From Narthecium ossifragum (lineage: Eukaryota > Streptophyta > Magnoliopsida > Dioscoreales > Nartheciaceae): a stretch of DNA of 64,000 nt. The stretch covers positions 15,976,502-16,040,501 of the forward strand of contig OY986972.1 in NCBI GenBank assembly GCA_963920575.1. Reading direction: 5' to 3'. Positions 23,962 to 35,276 of this stretch are shown here, one piece after another; within the stretch, counting starts at the first letter, position 1, and each line of letters starts with the position of its first letter. Below the pieces are notes generated by a model. The model had not been told where the DNA came from and did not search any database. It saw only the letters and a program-made list of their open reading frames with translations. The position numbers and the translations under genes were made by a program.

Positions 23962-26900
23962 TGTCGCGCCCCGACCCGCGAAAGCCCAACCGGGCCGGGT
24001 GACGCGAACCGGAACCTAACCAACGCAGAAAAAGAACGACGAGGGTTCCCTCTAACCTATTGGTCTCCCTAGCAGTTCACCAAAAACACCCTCAAATTAA
24101 ACAATATTTATTAGCAAAACCTCGAACCTCAGATTAAAAACTCAAGTGTTAATATATACAAATCCTCGGAGAGGGGAAGATTCAAAGTACAACATCACTC
24201 CCGTAGGAGACTAACTAACATAAGGGTAAAAGCAGTAAATATCGCCACCACTCAAAAGCCACCAGGCGCCGCCGCACCGCCGTCCAACTGCCCGGTAGGG
24301 GCCACAGAGGAAGAACTGACGCCTGCACCTACAAAACGCAGCCCGGGTAGGAGTGAGCACTAAGCTCAGTAGGGATCTACACTACGCCACACAAAAGGAA
24401 GAGGGAAACGCAACAGTGTCGCCCTCAAGCCTGACTCGAGTGAGCTACAATGGTCTCATTACCATTCACCGGTGATCTCTAGGCATATCCAACCATGGTC
24501 ACCCCAACGGACTGGGCCCATCCTGGATATGCCTAGTGTCGCAGGGTTCCAGCTGTGGTCACCCAACTCGCCATGGGCCCACACTGATGCCCCTACTGGC
24601 AGGAACGGACACTGCCCAAAGAATAAGACCCGTCACTGGTGGCATCCTCAACACTTGACTTGAGGCCGACACGACCTCTACAATCATCAAGAACAAGTGC
24701 GCCAGTCATCTAAGCCTATCATCGAATCGACTGGACACCACAATTCAAACCAGGTCCAAACAACCCAACCCCGGTCCTAAGGCTAAGTCCGAGCTTCCAG
24801 CCTCGGGACGGGGACCCAAGGATCACCCACGCCCTAACCAATGCAACTAATGCACACAACAACAATGCATGCTATGACATACACAAATAATAGGAAAGGC
24901 ATGTAACAGTATGTCAAGCATCATATAAGTCTACTGGATCGCTCCAGCGGTACCACCAACCGCTGCCAGCCGATCCGCAGCGGGTCCCGGCATTACGACG
25001 GTACCGCGACCGTCAAACGCGGACTCCTGCAACGGGAAGCAACCCCGAAAAGGAAGAAGAACAATAAACAATATAATATTATATTCCGAAATATAATATT
25101 ATATTCAAACACTCAAAACCACCACTTAGGGGCTAATTGATCCCGTCGATCCGACATCCAAACGACGTCAGATTCAAGATCGAACTTAGACACTAGTAGA
25201 TGTATAAACCAGGATCATCATATCCAAAAATCATAATCATCCAATGGTTGGATTAACGGGAAAACGCTAATCAAAATCGTTAATCAAACTAACTTACCCA
25301 TTAATTGCTGCAATGCAGCCCTTCAGTAAACAATTCATAAGAAATCGTAAATAAATCGGAAAAATACGAAACAAGATGGAATGGAAAGCTAACGAGTAGA
25401 TCTACAAGCCTTATGTTTATAAAGAGTCAAGATCATGTACACGCCGGCCGGAAAACTCGCCGCAAGCCGGCTATTTCTCAAGAACAGCAGAAAACCAGAA
25501 ATCCGAGACTAATCATGCAATAAATATACTCAAATCTCAACTGATTAACATGAAACTTAAATCAGTAATTCTAACCTATTGGTCTCCCTAGCAGTTCACC
25601 AAAAGCACCCTCACATTAAACAATAATAATTTGCATAACCTCGAACCACAGATTTAAAACTCAAGTGTTAACATACAAATCCTCGGAGAGGGGAAGATCC
25701 AAAGTACAACATCACCCCCGTAAGAGACTATCTAACACAAGGGTAAAAACGGTAAAAGTCGCCACCTCTCAAAAGCCACCAGGCGCCGCCGCACCGCCGT
25801 CCAACTGCCCGGTAGGGGCCACAGAGGAAGAACTGACGCCTGCACCTGCAAAACGCAGCCCGGGTAGGAGTGAGCACTAAGTTCAGTAGGGATCTACTCT
25901 ACGACACACAGAAGGAAGAGGGAAACGCAACAGTGTCGCCCTTAAGTAGGACCTGGGTGTATACAGGGGTCCCATAACCCCACCGCGTGTCCCTGAGGCC
26001 CCGATCATGATCTTCCAGCCGGGCTGGTCACATGTCGGGTCACACTCAGTAGCAGGAAACGGCACTGCTAACTCTCAACAGGACACTGAACACTGTTTGG
26101 TGGGAAGGGACACCACTGAGTAGGCAAATCCTCTACTCAAGAGTTTTTAAGAAGAACCGGACACCGACTACACCTCAGATCCAACTCGAGGCCGACACGA
26201 CCTCTACAATCATCAAGCCACAAGTGCACCAGTCATCTAAGCCTATCATCGAATCGACTGGGCACCACCATTCAAACCGAGTCCAAACAACCCAACCCCG
26301 GTCCTAGGGCTAAGTCCGAGCTTCCAGCCTCGGGACGGCGACCCAGGGATCACCCACGCCCTAACCAATGCAACTAATGCACAAAACAACAATGCATGCT
26401 ATGACATATACAGATAATAGGAAAGGCATGCAACAGTATGTCAAGCATCGTATAAGTCTACTGGATCGCTGCAGCGGTACCACCAACAGCAGCCAGCCGA
26501 TCCGCAGCGGGTCCCGGCATTACGACGGTACCGTGACCGTTAACCGTGGACTCCTGCAACGGGAAACAACCCAGAAAATGATGATGAACAAAACACAATA
26601 TAATATTATATTCCGAAATATAATATTATATTCAAAAACACCCAAAGCCTCTACTTAGGGGCTAATTGATCCCGTCGATCCAACGTCCAAACGACGTCAG
26701 ATTCAAGATCCAACTTAGCCAGCAGTAGGTGTATCTACCATGATCAACATATTCAAAATTACTAAACATCCAACGGTTGGATTAACGGGAAAACGCTAAT
26801 CAAAATCGTTAATCAAACTAACTTACCCATTAATTGCTGCAACGCAGCCCTTCAGCAAACAATTCATAAGCAATCGTACATAAATCAGAAAAATACGAAA

Positions 26901-27911
26901 CAAGATGGAATGGAAAGCTAACGAGTAGAGCTACAACTCTTATGTTTATCAAAAGCCAAGATCATGTACACACCAGCCGGAAAACTCGCCGCAAGCTGGC
27001 TGTTTCTCAAGAACAGCAGAAAACCAGAAATCCGAGACTAATCATGCAATAAACATACTCAAATCTCAACTGATTAACATGAAACTTAAATCAGTGATTC
27101 TAAAAGGCATAAGGAACCCAACAAAGCAAGGATCAACAAGATCCAACGGCTAGATCTCAAGAAAACCCGAAAAGAACACAGTAGGTATAACCCTACCTAG
27201 CTGCGCTTTCCTCGGCTGATTCCCCGCGATTTGATCACCAACAAGCCTCCAAACTACTTTAGAGATCTTCCTCTCGTTGTCACGAATCCAACGAGCCTTA
27301 GAACGCCGGAAAAGATGGCCGGAGGAGGGAGAATGGAGGAGAAGAAGTTCGCCGGCGGAGAAGGGAAGACACAGAGCACCGCGGGAGAGAAGAGAAAGAA
27401 GGAAGAAGAAGAGAAGAGAAAGAGGAGGAGGAGGGGAAGAGAAAGAGGGGAAAGCCTGGGGAAAGCCGGGAAAACGGGGAAAAGCTGGGGGAAAGGGAGG
27501 GGAAGTCTTCCCTCTCTGACAAGGGAGAGCGACGACCGACGGCTGTCCTCGCGAAAGAGGAAGAAAGCACCGACTCGAGCATGATCGATCTCCAAGGCAT
27601 GTGAGATCGATCTCCTTTGCAATCGAGATCGATCTCCTTGAAATCCAGATCGATCTCCTTTGCAATCCAGATTGATCTCCCTAGCCATCCAGATCGATCT
27701 CCTTTACTCAGAAAGGAAAACTTGGGCTAAAACACAAACCCAAGTTCAGATCTTCCGATCTCGGGTTTACCTAACCATTCTAAACAAACACGAACACATA
27801 CAAGGCCAGTGTGTGCACACGCGGGTGTGAAACAAACCAACAAGGCGCAATTTACCAAATTGCCCTTGCGGTCTACAGCGAGCCACAGGGGTAGAGGGAC
27901 AGGTCCTCACA
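23962..27911 (-). repeat. Chimeric 3' LTR of element A: two partial LTRs in tandem
   Basis: Part a (23962-25570) runs from the LTR end TGTCGCGCC inward and stops at CAGTAATTCTA. Part b (25571-27911) restarts at ACCTATTGGTCTCC, near the LTR end, and continues to the LTR start (TGTGAGGACC on the minus strand). The junction shares the bases CTAA. Part b is very similar to the 5' LTR (32860-35276); part a is more divergent and has a different segment around 24430-24650. The result is a 3.95-kb LTR where 2.4 kb is normal. Confidence 0.8.
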
Positions 27912-27984
27912 TCCTAATACCCTTAAAGGAAATCTCGTCCCGAGATTCGATAAGGGTAAGGCTCGGAACAACAAAACAGATACA

Positions 27985-29457
27985 CTAGAAGACAGGACAA
28001 GAAGTACCTGGAGAAGAAAACAGCTGCGGAAACTCTTGCCGCATGCGCGCCTCGCACTCCCAAGTGACCTCCTCAGTGTCTCTATGCCTCCACAGTACCT
28101 TGACCAAGGGAATCGTCTTGCCCCGCAAGATCTGATCCCTCCGACCAAGTACCTGAACCGGCTGCTCAACAAAACTCGCGTCTGCCTCAAGCTCAATGTC
28201 ATTCACCCTGATGACATGAGACGGGTCTGGGTGATACTTCCTCAGCATCGACACATGGAAAGTCGGATGCACAGCAGACATGTGCTGAGGAAGATCCAGG
28301 CGGTAAGCTACCTCGCCGACCCTCTCTAAGATCTCAAACGGCCCGACGAACCTCGGTGCCAACTTGCCACCTCTGCCAAACCTGACAGAACCTCTGTACG
28401 GCGACGCTCGCAAGAACACTCGGTCGCCGACTGCAAATTCCAACGGTCGTCGCCTCTGATCTGCATAACTCTTCTGCCAGCTCTGAGCCGTCAGAAGCCT
28501 CTGCCTGATCTGCACTAACCTCTCTGACGACCGCCTGACGATGTCTGGACCGGTGAGTGAAGCCTCTCCAACCTCTGTCCAGCACACTGGGGAACGACAC
28601 GGCCTACCATACAACGCCTCGAAAGGTGCTACTCCAAGACTGGACTGGTAGCTGTTGTTGTAGGCGAACTCCACCAAGGGAATGTGCTCCTCCCAGCTGC
28701 CTCCTGCATCGAGGACACATGCTCTCAGCATGTCCAAGATCTGGATAGTCCGCTCTGACTGCCCATCAGTCTGCGGATGGAAAGCCGTACTGAAAGTCAG
28801 GAGTGTGCCAACTGCCTCCTGAAAGTTACGCCAGAATCTGCTGGTGAACCTGGGGTCACGGTCTGACACTATCGACACTGGAACCCCATGTAGTCTGACC
28901 ACCTCTCTGACGTACAAGTTGCCCAACCTGTCGGTCGAGTCTGTCACCCGCATAGGCAGGAAGTGCGCCGATTTGGTCAATCGATCAATGATGACCCAAA
29001 TCGCGTCATTCCCCCTAAGGGATCTCGGTAGCCCGGTCACGAAGTCCATCGTGATGTGCTCCCACTTCCACTCAGCTAGTGGAAGCGGCTGAAGTAACCC
29101 CGGAGTCCGTTGGTGCTCTGCCTTGACCTTCTGACAGGTAAGGCAGCGCGATACGAACTCCGTCACTGCCCTCTTCATCCCGCGCCACCAGAACTGTTGC
29201 CGAAGATCCTGGTACATCTTGGTGCCGCCGGGATGAACCGCAAAACGAGAGTGGTGGCACTCTCGCAGGACATCGTCTCGAAGAACTGGATCTGTTGGAA
29301 CCGCTACTCTGCCTCGGAACCGTAGCCCTCCGTCTGGCGATACTGTCCAGTCTCCGTCTGCGCCCTTCGTGCCCGCTGCTGTGCGTAACCCCTCTAGCTC
29401 TGGGTCGATGTGTTGTGCCTCTAACACTCTGGCAAGAACTGCTGGCATACTCTGCAC
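27985..29457 (-). pseudogene. Element A pol, 3' part: integrase and chromodomain
   Basis: This is a 490-codon open frame with no stop. It holds the integrase zinc finger (H69/H75, C105, C108: AVHPGGTKMY, SRCLTCQK) and the catalytic triad D138 (TMDF), D199 (VSDRD) and E235 (QSER), with the expected 35-residue gap. Next come a GPF/Y-like module (VGPFEILERVGEVAYRL), HPTFHVSMLRKYHPD, and a C-terminal chromodomain of the Tekay type from about residue 420. It integrates element DNA and in related elements the chromodomain biases it to heterochromatin. It is separated from the upstream RT/RNase H frame by a frameshift at 29470-29495, so it is not expressed as a normal polyprotein. Confidence 0.9.
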
Positions 29458-31370
29458 TGCGTAGAGGAAGCTGCTGGATCCCTGATGGATCCCTGATCCT
29501 CAAACTCGAGCCCCAACTGGCCCGCCATCTCTAGAGCCTGCCACTGCCGCACTGACAACCCTGCAACTGCTGCTCTGGTGTCTCTCACCTGTCTGCTCAG
29601 CGCGTCTGCTACGACATTTGCCTTACCAGGATGGTAATGCAACGCAAAGTCGTAGTCCTCCAGTAGCTCCATCCAGCGTCGCTGCCTCAGGTTGAGGTCA
29701 CGTTGGGTGAAAACGTGCCTCAAACTCTTATGGTCCGAGAAGACCGAGAACTTCTCACCAAAGAGATAATACCGCCAGGTCTTCAGGGCGAATACCACCG
29801 CTGCTAGCTCCAGGTCGTGAGTAGGGTAGTTCCTCTCATGGTTCTTCAGCTGACGAGAACCATAGGAAACTACGTGCCCCTCCTGCATGAGGACACATCC
29901 CAAACCCTCACCGCTAGCATCACAGTAAACACTGTAACCAACACCTCGCTCGGGGACGATCAACACCGGCGCACTGGTCAACCTCGTCCTCAGCTCCACG
30001 AAGGCTCGCTCACAAGCATCATCCCACACGAACGGGACGGCCTTCTGTGTCAGTCTGGTCAACGATCCGGCAACCTTGGAGAAATCCCGCACGAACCGTC
30101 TGTAGTAACCCGCCAGGCCTAAGAAACTACGGACCTCAAACACTGTCCTCGGTCTCTGCCACTGTACCACTGCCTCGACCTTGGCCGGGTCAACTGAGAT
30201 CCCTGTTGGCGACACCACGTGTCCAAGGAATCCCACCTGTGCAAGCCAGAACTCGCACTTGGAAGCCTTGGCATAAAGCCGATGCTCCCAAAGTAGCTGC
30301 AACACTGTCGCCAAGTGTCGCTCATGCTTCGCCTCTGACCGGGAGTAGATGAGAATGTCGTCGACGAACACCACCACGAACTCGTCTAGGTAAGGCCGGA
30401 AGATCCTCTGTATGAGATCCATGAACGCTGCTGGTGCGTTCGTCAGCCCAAACGGCATCACCACGAACTCGTGCAGGCCGTACCGAGTCCGAAAAGCCGT
30501 CTTCGGGATGTTGCAATCCCGAACCCTCAACTGGTGGTAGCCGGTGCGGAGGTCGATCTTCGAGAGCACTGAAGATCCTCGCAACTGGTCAAACAGGTCG
30601 TCGATCCTCGGCATCGGATACCGATTCTTCACCGTCACCCTGTTGAGCCGCTTGTAGTCTATGCAAAGTCGAAGGGTACCGTCCTTCTTCTTTGCGAACA
30701 ACACTGGCGCCCCCCAGGGAGACATGCTGGGACGGATGAAGCCTCTGCTAGTAAGCTCGTCTAGCTGGGTCCTCAACTCACTCTGCTCTGCTGGTGCCAT
30801 CCTGAAAGCTGGGAGAGAGATCGGTGCGGTACCCGGTACCAGGTCGATCTCAAAATCGACTTCTCTAGGCGGTGGAAGCCCGGGCAACACCTCGGGAAAC
30901 ACATCGGTGTAGTCGCACACGATCCTGGGGAAACTGCTCTGCTGCACTCCCTCTGACCCAAATAGGGACAGGCTGGCCAGCAAGGCTGAAAGCTCACTGC
31001 CACGCCTCCCTACACCACAAGCGAAGGAATCGGCTGAAAACCGATCCCCCAACAACACAAAGTGTGTCCCGTCGGGTGTCCAAGCGACCACCCTCCGGCG
31101 ACCACAGTCGATGATAGCTCGGTATGCTGCTAACCAGTCCATACCGAGTATCACATCGAAGCCTGTCATGTCTAGCACCCGCAGGTCTAGACAGACACGG
31201 AGGTCTCCAACCTCCAAAGAACAAGATCGGCAGACCCGGTCTACCCTGACTGTGCCGCCGATCGGTGAATCTATAGACTGTGCCACCTCTAGCCAACTCG
31301 TCTCTAATCCTAGCGATGCCACACACATGCTAGCAATATAGGAATGAGACGCCCCAGAGTCTATCAGCAT
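29421..31370 (-). pseudogene. Element A pol, 5' part: protease, reverse transcriptase, RNase H
   Basis: A 649-codon frame. The aspartic protease motif DSGA is at residues 4-7. The RT spans roughly 190-390, with [22 protein letters not shown] and the active site FVDD at 335-338 (a usual variant of YVDD). RNase H begins with [10 protein letters not shown] near residue 490 and runs to NVVADALSR. All visible catalytic residues are present. At its 3' end an 11-bp tandem duplication (two copies of ATCAGGGATCC, about 29472-29493) shifts the frame away from the integrase. Upstream it continues in the same frame into gag, apart from one TAG at about 31440. Confidence 0.9.
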
Positions 31371-31373
31371 ATC

Positions 31374-32659
31374 TACTAAGGAACTAGAAAGCTGAAAGAT
31401 ACCTCTGAGGACGGTTGGCTCTACCGCTGCATGCTGATACTACTGCGGCTGCTGGTACTGTGGTGGCGGCTGATACAGCTGGACGGTGTCCTGCCGCTCG
31501 CGAACTGGGAGGGCAAACACCTGCCCCCGCTGGCCGCCTCTGCCTCTGGGACGCCCCGGCCCGCGTCCACCCCCGCTCCCCTGCCAGGCATCGGACCCTC
31601 CGCCTCTACTGCCTTGCGGCATAGCGCCCTGCGCTCCTTGAGAAGTGCAGTCTCTACGGTAGTTCCCCGGCTGCCCGCACAGGTAGCAAGTGACTGACGC
31701 GCCCGGCTGTCGTCCTTGGTCTACCCCTGACGAAGCCTGCCCAGATGGCCCGGCCGTCAATAGAAACGGGGCTGGTGGGCTCAGTAGTGGCTGCTGATAC
31801 TGCGGTGCACGCTGCAGCCGCCGCTGAAAGGGCCGCTGACGCCACGGCTGCCCCCTACCGAACCCCCCTCTGCCCTGGGGTCGCTGCTGCTGTGAGCTGG
31901 TAGAGACTGCCGGTGGAACTGCCCGGCGTCTCTCGTCCTGCGACTGTGCCTCCACAACTAAGGCGCAGATCAGAACTGTTGTGTACGTCTGGAAGCGGTG
32001 GGAACACGTCTGGCGCCTGATCTCTGGACGAAGACCCCACTCAAACTGCCGTGCCCTGGCCACTGGATCTGCTGCCACTGCCCCCGCGAAACGGACCAAG
32101 TGCGTAAACCGGTTGGCATACTGCTGCACGGTGCGAGTACCCTGCAAGAGCGACTGGTACTCGCGAGACAAGGCGTCACGCGTACTCTCCGGAAAGTACG
32201 CTTCCAAGAACAACGCCCTGAACTCCACCCACGTCGGCTCCTCTCCATCACTGGTGTTCTGGGCAGTGCACCACCAGTCAAGGGCGTCACCATCAAGCTG
32301 GAACGCCGCGAGGGTGACTCCGATCCGGTCATCCCCGACGAAGAGAGCGTCGAGAACGCGCGTGACTCCAGCCAGCCGTCTGCCGTGGTCGAATCTCCAG
32401 TCTCACCGCTGAACCTCGGCGGGTTCAGCCGCTGGAAGTCCATCATGACTGCTGCCGCGGCCCGCCCGTCGACCGGAGCAAGGACCCTCTCCTCGGCGAG
32501 AGGAGCCTCCTCCCGTGTGACCGCAACCGTCGTTGGTGATGGTCCAGTCCGTCGAGCTCTGACCGTCCTGACAGGTGCTACCCTGTCTGGTCGAGCGGGC
32601 CGACCAGGTCGTGCCCCACCTCGACCAACAACCGAAGGTCGGACTCGAGCTCCCGACAT
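31374..32659 (-). pseudogene. Element A gag, frameshifted
   Basis: The likely start is the Met at 32659 (MSGARVRPS), followed by a basic Pro/Arg-rich region and LNPPRFSGETG. The frame is lost near 32365 and a second frame carries the rest (FRALFLEAYFPE, LVRFAGAVAADP, FEWGLRPEIRRQ). A zinc knuckle CYLCGQPGNYRRDC follows; the usual His is Asn here. Gag forms the nucleocapsid-like particle. A TAG at about 31440 separates it from the protease in the same frame. The promoter-proximal part overlaps many spurious frames on both strands. Confidence 0.82.
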
Positions 32660-32844
32660 CTGTGCAATCATCAACGACAACGAGCGTTCACTCGTAAGAA
32701 ACCCAAGACAAAGCAGCACAACATAAAGTGGAAAAGCATAACACATCAAAAGGAGCATGCAAGGATGTTCTAGACATAGAACTAACCCATTCCACGCTCA
32801 ATTCAACCGAATCCTGATCCTAAACCCTGGGATCTACAACCTAT

Positions 32845-32856
32845 GCTCTGATACCA
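32845..32856 (-). promoter_or_regulatory. Primer binding site of element A (initiator Met-tRNA type)
   Basis: On the minus strand TGGTATCAGAGC follows the 5' LTR end (GGGGCGTGACA) after three bases. It fixes the direction of element A and marks 32860 as the inner border of its 5' LTR. Confidence 0.9.
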
Positions 32857-32859
32857 AGC

Positions 32860-35276
32860 TGTCACGCCCCGACCCGTGAAAGCCCAACCGGGCCGGGCGA
32901 CGCAAACCGGAACCTAACCAACGCGGAAAAAGAACGACGAGGGTTCCATCTAACCTATTGGTCTCCCTAGCAATTCACCAAAACACCCTCACATTAAACA
33001 ATAATAATTTGCATAACCTCGAACCACAGATTTAAAACTCAAGTGTTAACATACAAATCCTCGGAGAGGGGAAGATCCAAAGTACAACATCACTCCCGTA
33101 GGAGACTATCTAACACAAGGGAAAAAATGGTAAAAGTCGCCACCTCTCAAAAGCCACCAGGCGTTGCCGCACCGCCGTCCAACTGCCCGGTAGGGGCCAC
33201 AGAGGAAGAACTGACGCATGCACCTGCAAAACGCAGCCCGGGTAGGAGTGAGCACTAAGCTCAGTAGGGATCTACACTACGACACAAAGAAGGAAGAGGG
33301 AAACGCAACAGTGTCGCCCTTAAGTAGGACCTGGGTGTATACAGGGGTCCCATAACCCCACCGCGTGTCCCTGAGGCCCCGATCATGATCTTCCAGCCGG
33401 GCTGGTCACATGTCGGGTCACACTCAGTAGCAGGAAACGGCACTGCTGACTCTCAACAGGACACTGAATACTGTTTGGTGGGAAGGGACACCACTGAGTA
33501 GGCAAATCCTCTACTCAAGAGTTTTTAAGAAGAACCGGACATCGGCTACACCTCAGATCCAACTCGAGGCCGACACGACCTCTACAATCATCAAGCCACA
33601 AGTGCACCAGTCATCTAAGCCTATCATCGAATCGACTGGGCACCACCATTCAAACCGAGTCCAAACAACCCAACCCGGGTCCTAGGGCTAAGTCCGAGCT
33701 TCCAGCCTCGGGACGGCGACCCAGGGATCACCCACGCCCTAACCAATGCAACTAATGCACAAAACAACAATGCATGCTATGACATACACAGATAATAGGA
33801 AAGGCATGCAACAGTATGTCAAGCATCGTATAAGTCTACTGGATCGCTGCAGCGGTACCACCAACCGCTACCAGCCGATCCGCAGTGGGTCCCGGCATTA
33901 CGACGGTACCGCGGACTCCTGCAACGGGAGACAACCCCGAAAACGATGATGAACAAAACACAATATAATATTATATTCCGAAATATAATATTATATTCAA
34001 AAACACCCAAAGCCTCTACTTAGGGGCTAATTGATCCCATCGATCCGACGTCCAAACGACGTCGGATTAAAGATCGAACTTAGTCACCAGTGGGTGTATC
34101 TACCATGATCAACATATTCAAAATTCGTAAACATCCAACGGTTGGATTAACGGAAAAACGCTAATCAAAATCGTTAATCAAACTAACTTACCCATTAATT
34201 ACTGCAACGCAGCCCTTCAGTAAACAATTCATAAGAAATCGTACATAAATCGAAAAAATACGAAACAAGATGGAATGGAAAGCTAACGAGCAGTGGTACA
34301 ACTCTCATGTTTATCAAAAGCCAAGATCATGTACATGCCGGCCGAAAAACTCGCCGCAATCCGGCTGTTTCTCAAGAACAGCAGAAAACCAGAAATCCGA
34401 GACTAATCTTGCATAAAGCTTACTCAAATCTCAACTTTTTAACATAAAACTTAAATCAGTAATTCAACAAGGCATAAGGAACCCAACAAAGCAAGGATCA
34501 ACAAGATCTAACGGCTAGATCTCAAGAAAACCCAAAAAGAACACAGTAGGTATAACCCTACCTAGCTGCGCTTTCCTCGGCTGATTCCCCGTGATTTGAT
34601 CACCAACAAGCCTCCAAACCACTTCAGGGATCTTCCTGTCGTTGTCACGAATCCAACGAGCCTTAGAACGCCGGAAAAGATGGCCGGAGGAGGGAGAACG
34701 GAGGAGAAGAAGTTCGCCGGCGGAGAAGGGAAGAAACAGAGCACCGCGGGAGAGAAGAGAAAGAAGGAAGAAGAAGAGAAGAGAAAGAGGAGGAGGAGGG
34801 GAAGAAAAAGAGGGGAAAGCCTGGGGAAAGCCGGGAAAACGGGGAAAAGCTGGGGGAAAGGGAGGGGAAGTCTTCCCTCTCTGACAAGGGAGAGCGACGG
34901 CCGACGGCCGTCCTCGCGAAAGAGGAAGAAAGCACCGACTCGAGCATGATCGATCTCCAAGCATTGTGAGATCGATCTCCTTTGCAATCGAGATCGATCT
35001 CCTTGAAATCCAGATCGATCTCCTTTGCAATCCAGATCGATCTCCCTAGCCATCCAGATCGATCTCCTTTACTCAGAAAGGCAAACTTGGGCTAAAACAC
35101 AAGCCCAAGTTCAGATTTTTCGATCTCGGGTTTACCTAACCATTTTAAACAAACACGAACACATACAAGGCCAGTGTGTGCACACGCGGGTGTGAAACAA
35201 ACCAACAAGGCGCAATTTACCAAATTGCCCTTGCGGTGTACAGCGAGCCACATGGGTAGAAGGACAGTTCCTCATA
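32860..35276 (-). repeat. 5' LTR of element A
   Basis: 2417 bp, ending TGTGACGCC-type on the inside and TATGAGGAAC (mutated from TGTGAGGACC) on the outside. It aligns with 25571-27911 at roughly 95% or more by eye. It contains the AT-rich perfect palindrome pair at about 33960-33996 and a purine-rich segment (34670-34870). It also contains six GAGATCGATCTC-type words (34945-35070). The outer terminus has decayed. Confidence 0.87.

Larger units (their letters stand above)
23962..35276 (-). mobile_element. Tekay-type chromovirus A, inserted in X in the opposite direction
   Basis: Read on the minus strand the order is 5' LTR (35276-32860), primer site, gag, protease, RT, RNase H, integrase, chromodomain, polypurine tract, 3' LTR (27911-23962). 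This order and the chromodomain end (RRDQILRGKTIPLVKVLW, EEVTWECE) place it in the Del/Tekay clade. The flanking five bases differ (ATGCG left, GACAG right) and much of the host element's RT is missing at the site. The present borders are therefore probably not the original insertion borders. The coding region is disabled by at least two frameshifts and one stop. Confidence 0.88.

Noticed and set aside
27231..27584. Lys/Arg/Glu-rich frames on both strands near 27.3 and 34.7 kb
   Set aside because: They read the purine-rich tract of the LTR (GGAGAAGAAG-type repeats); identical artefacts occur in both LTR copies.
31981..32726. Plus-strand frames of 143 and 242 codons over the Tekay gag
   Set aside because: Shadows of gag on the minus strand, caused by high GC content and few stops.
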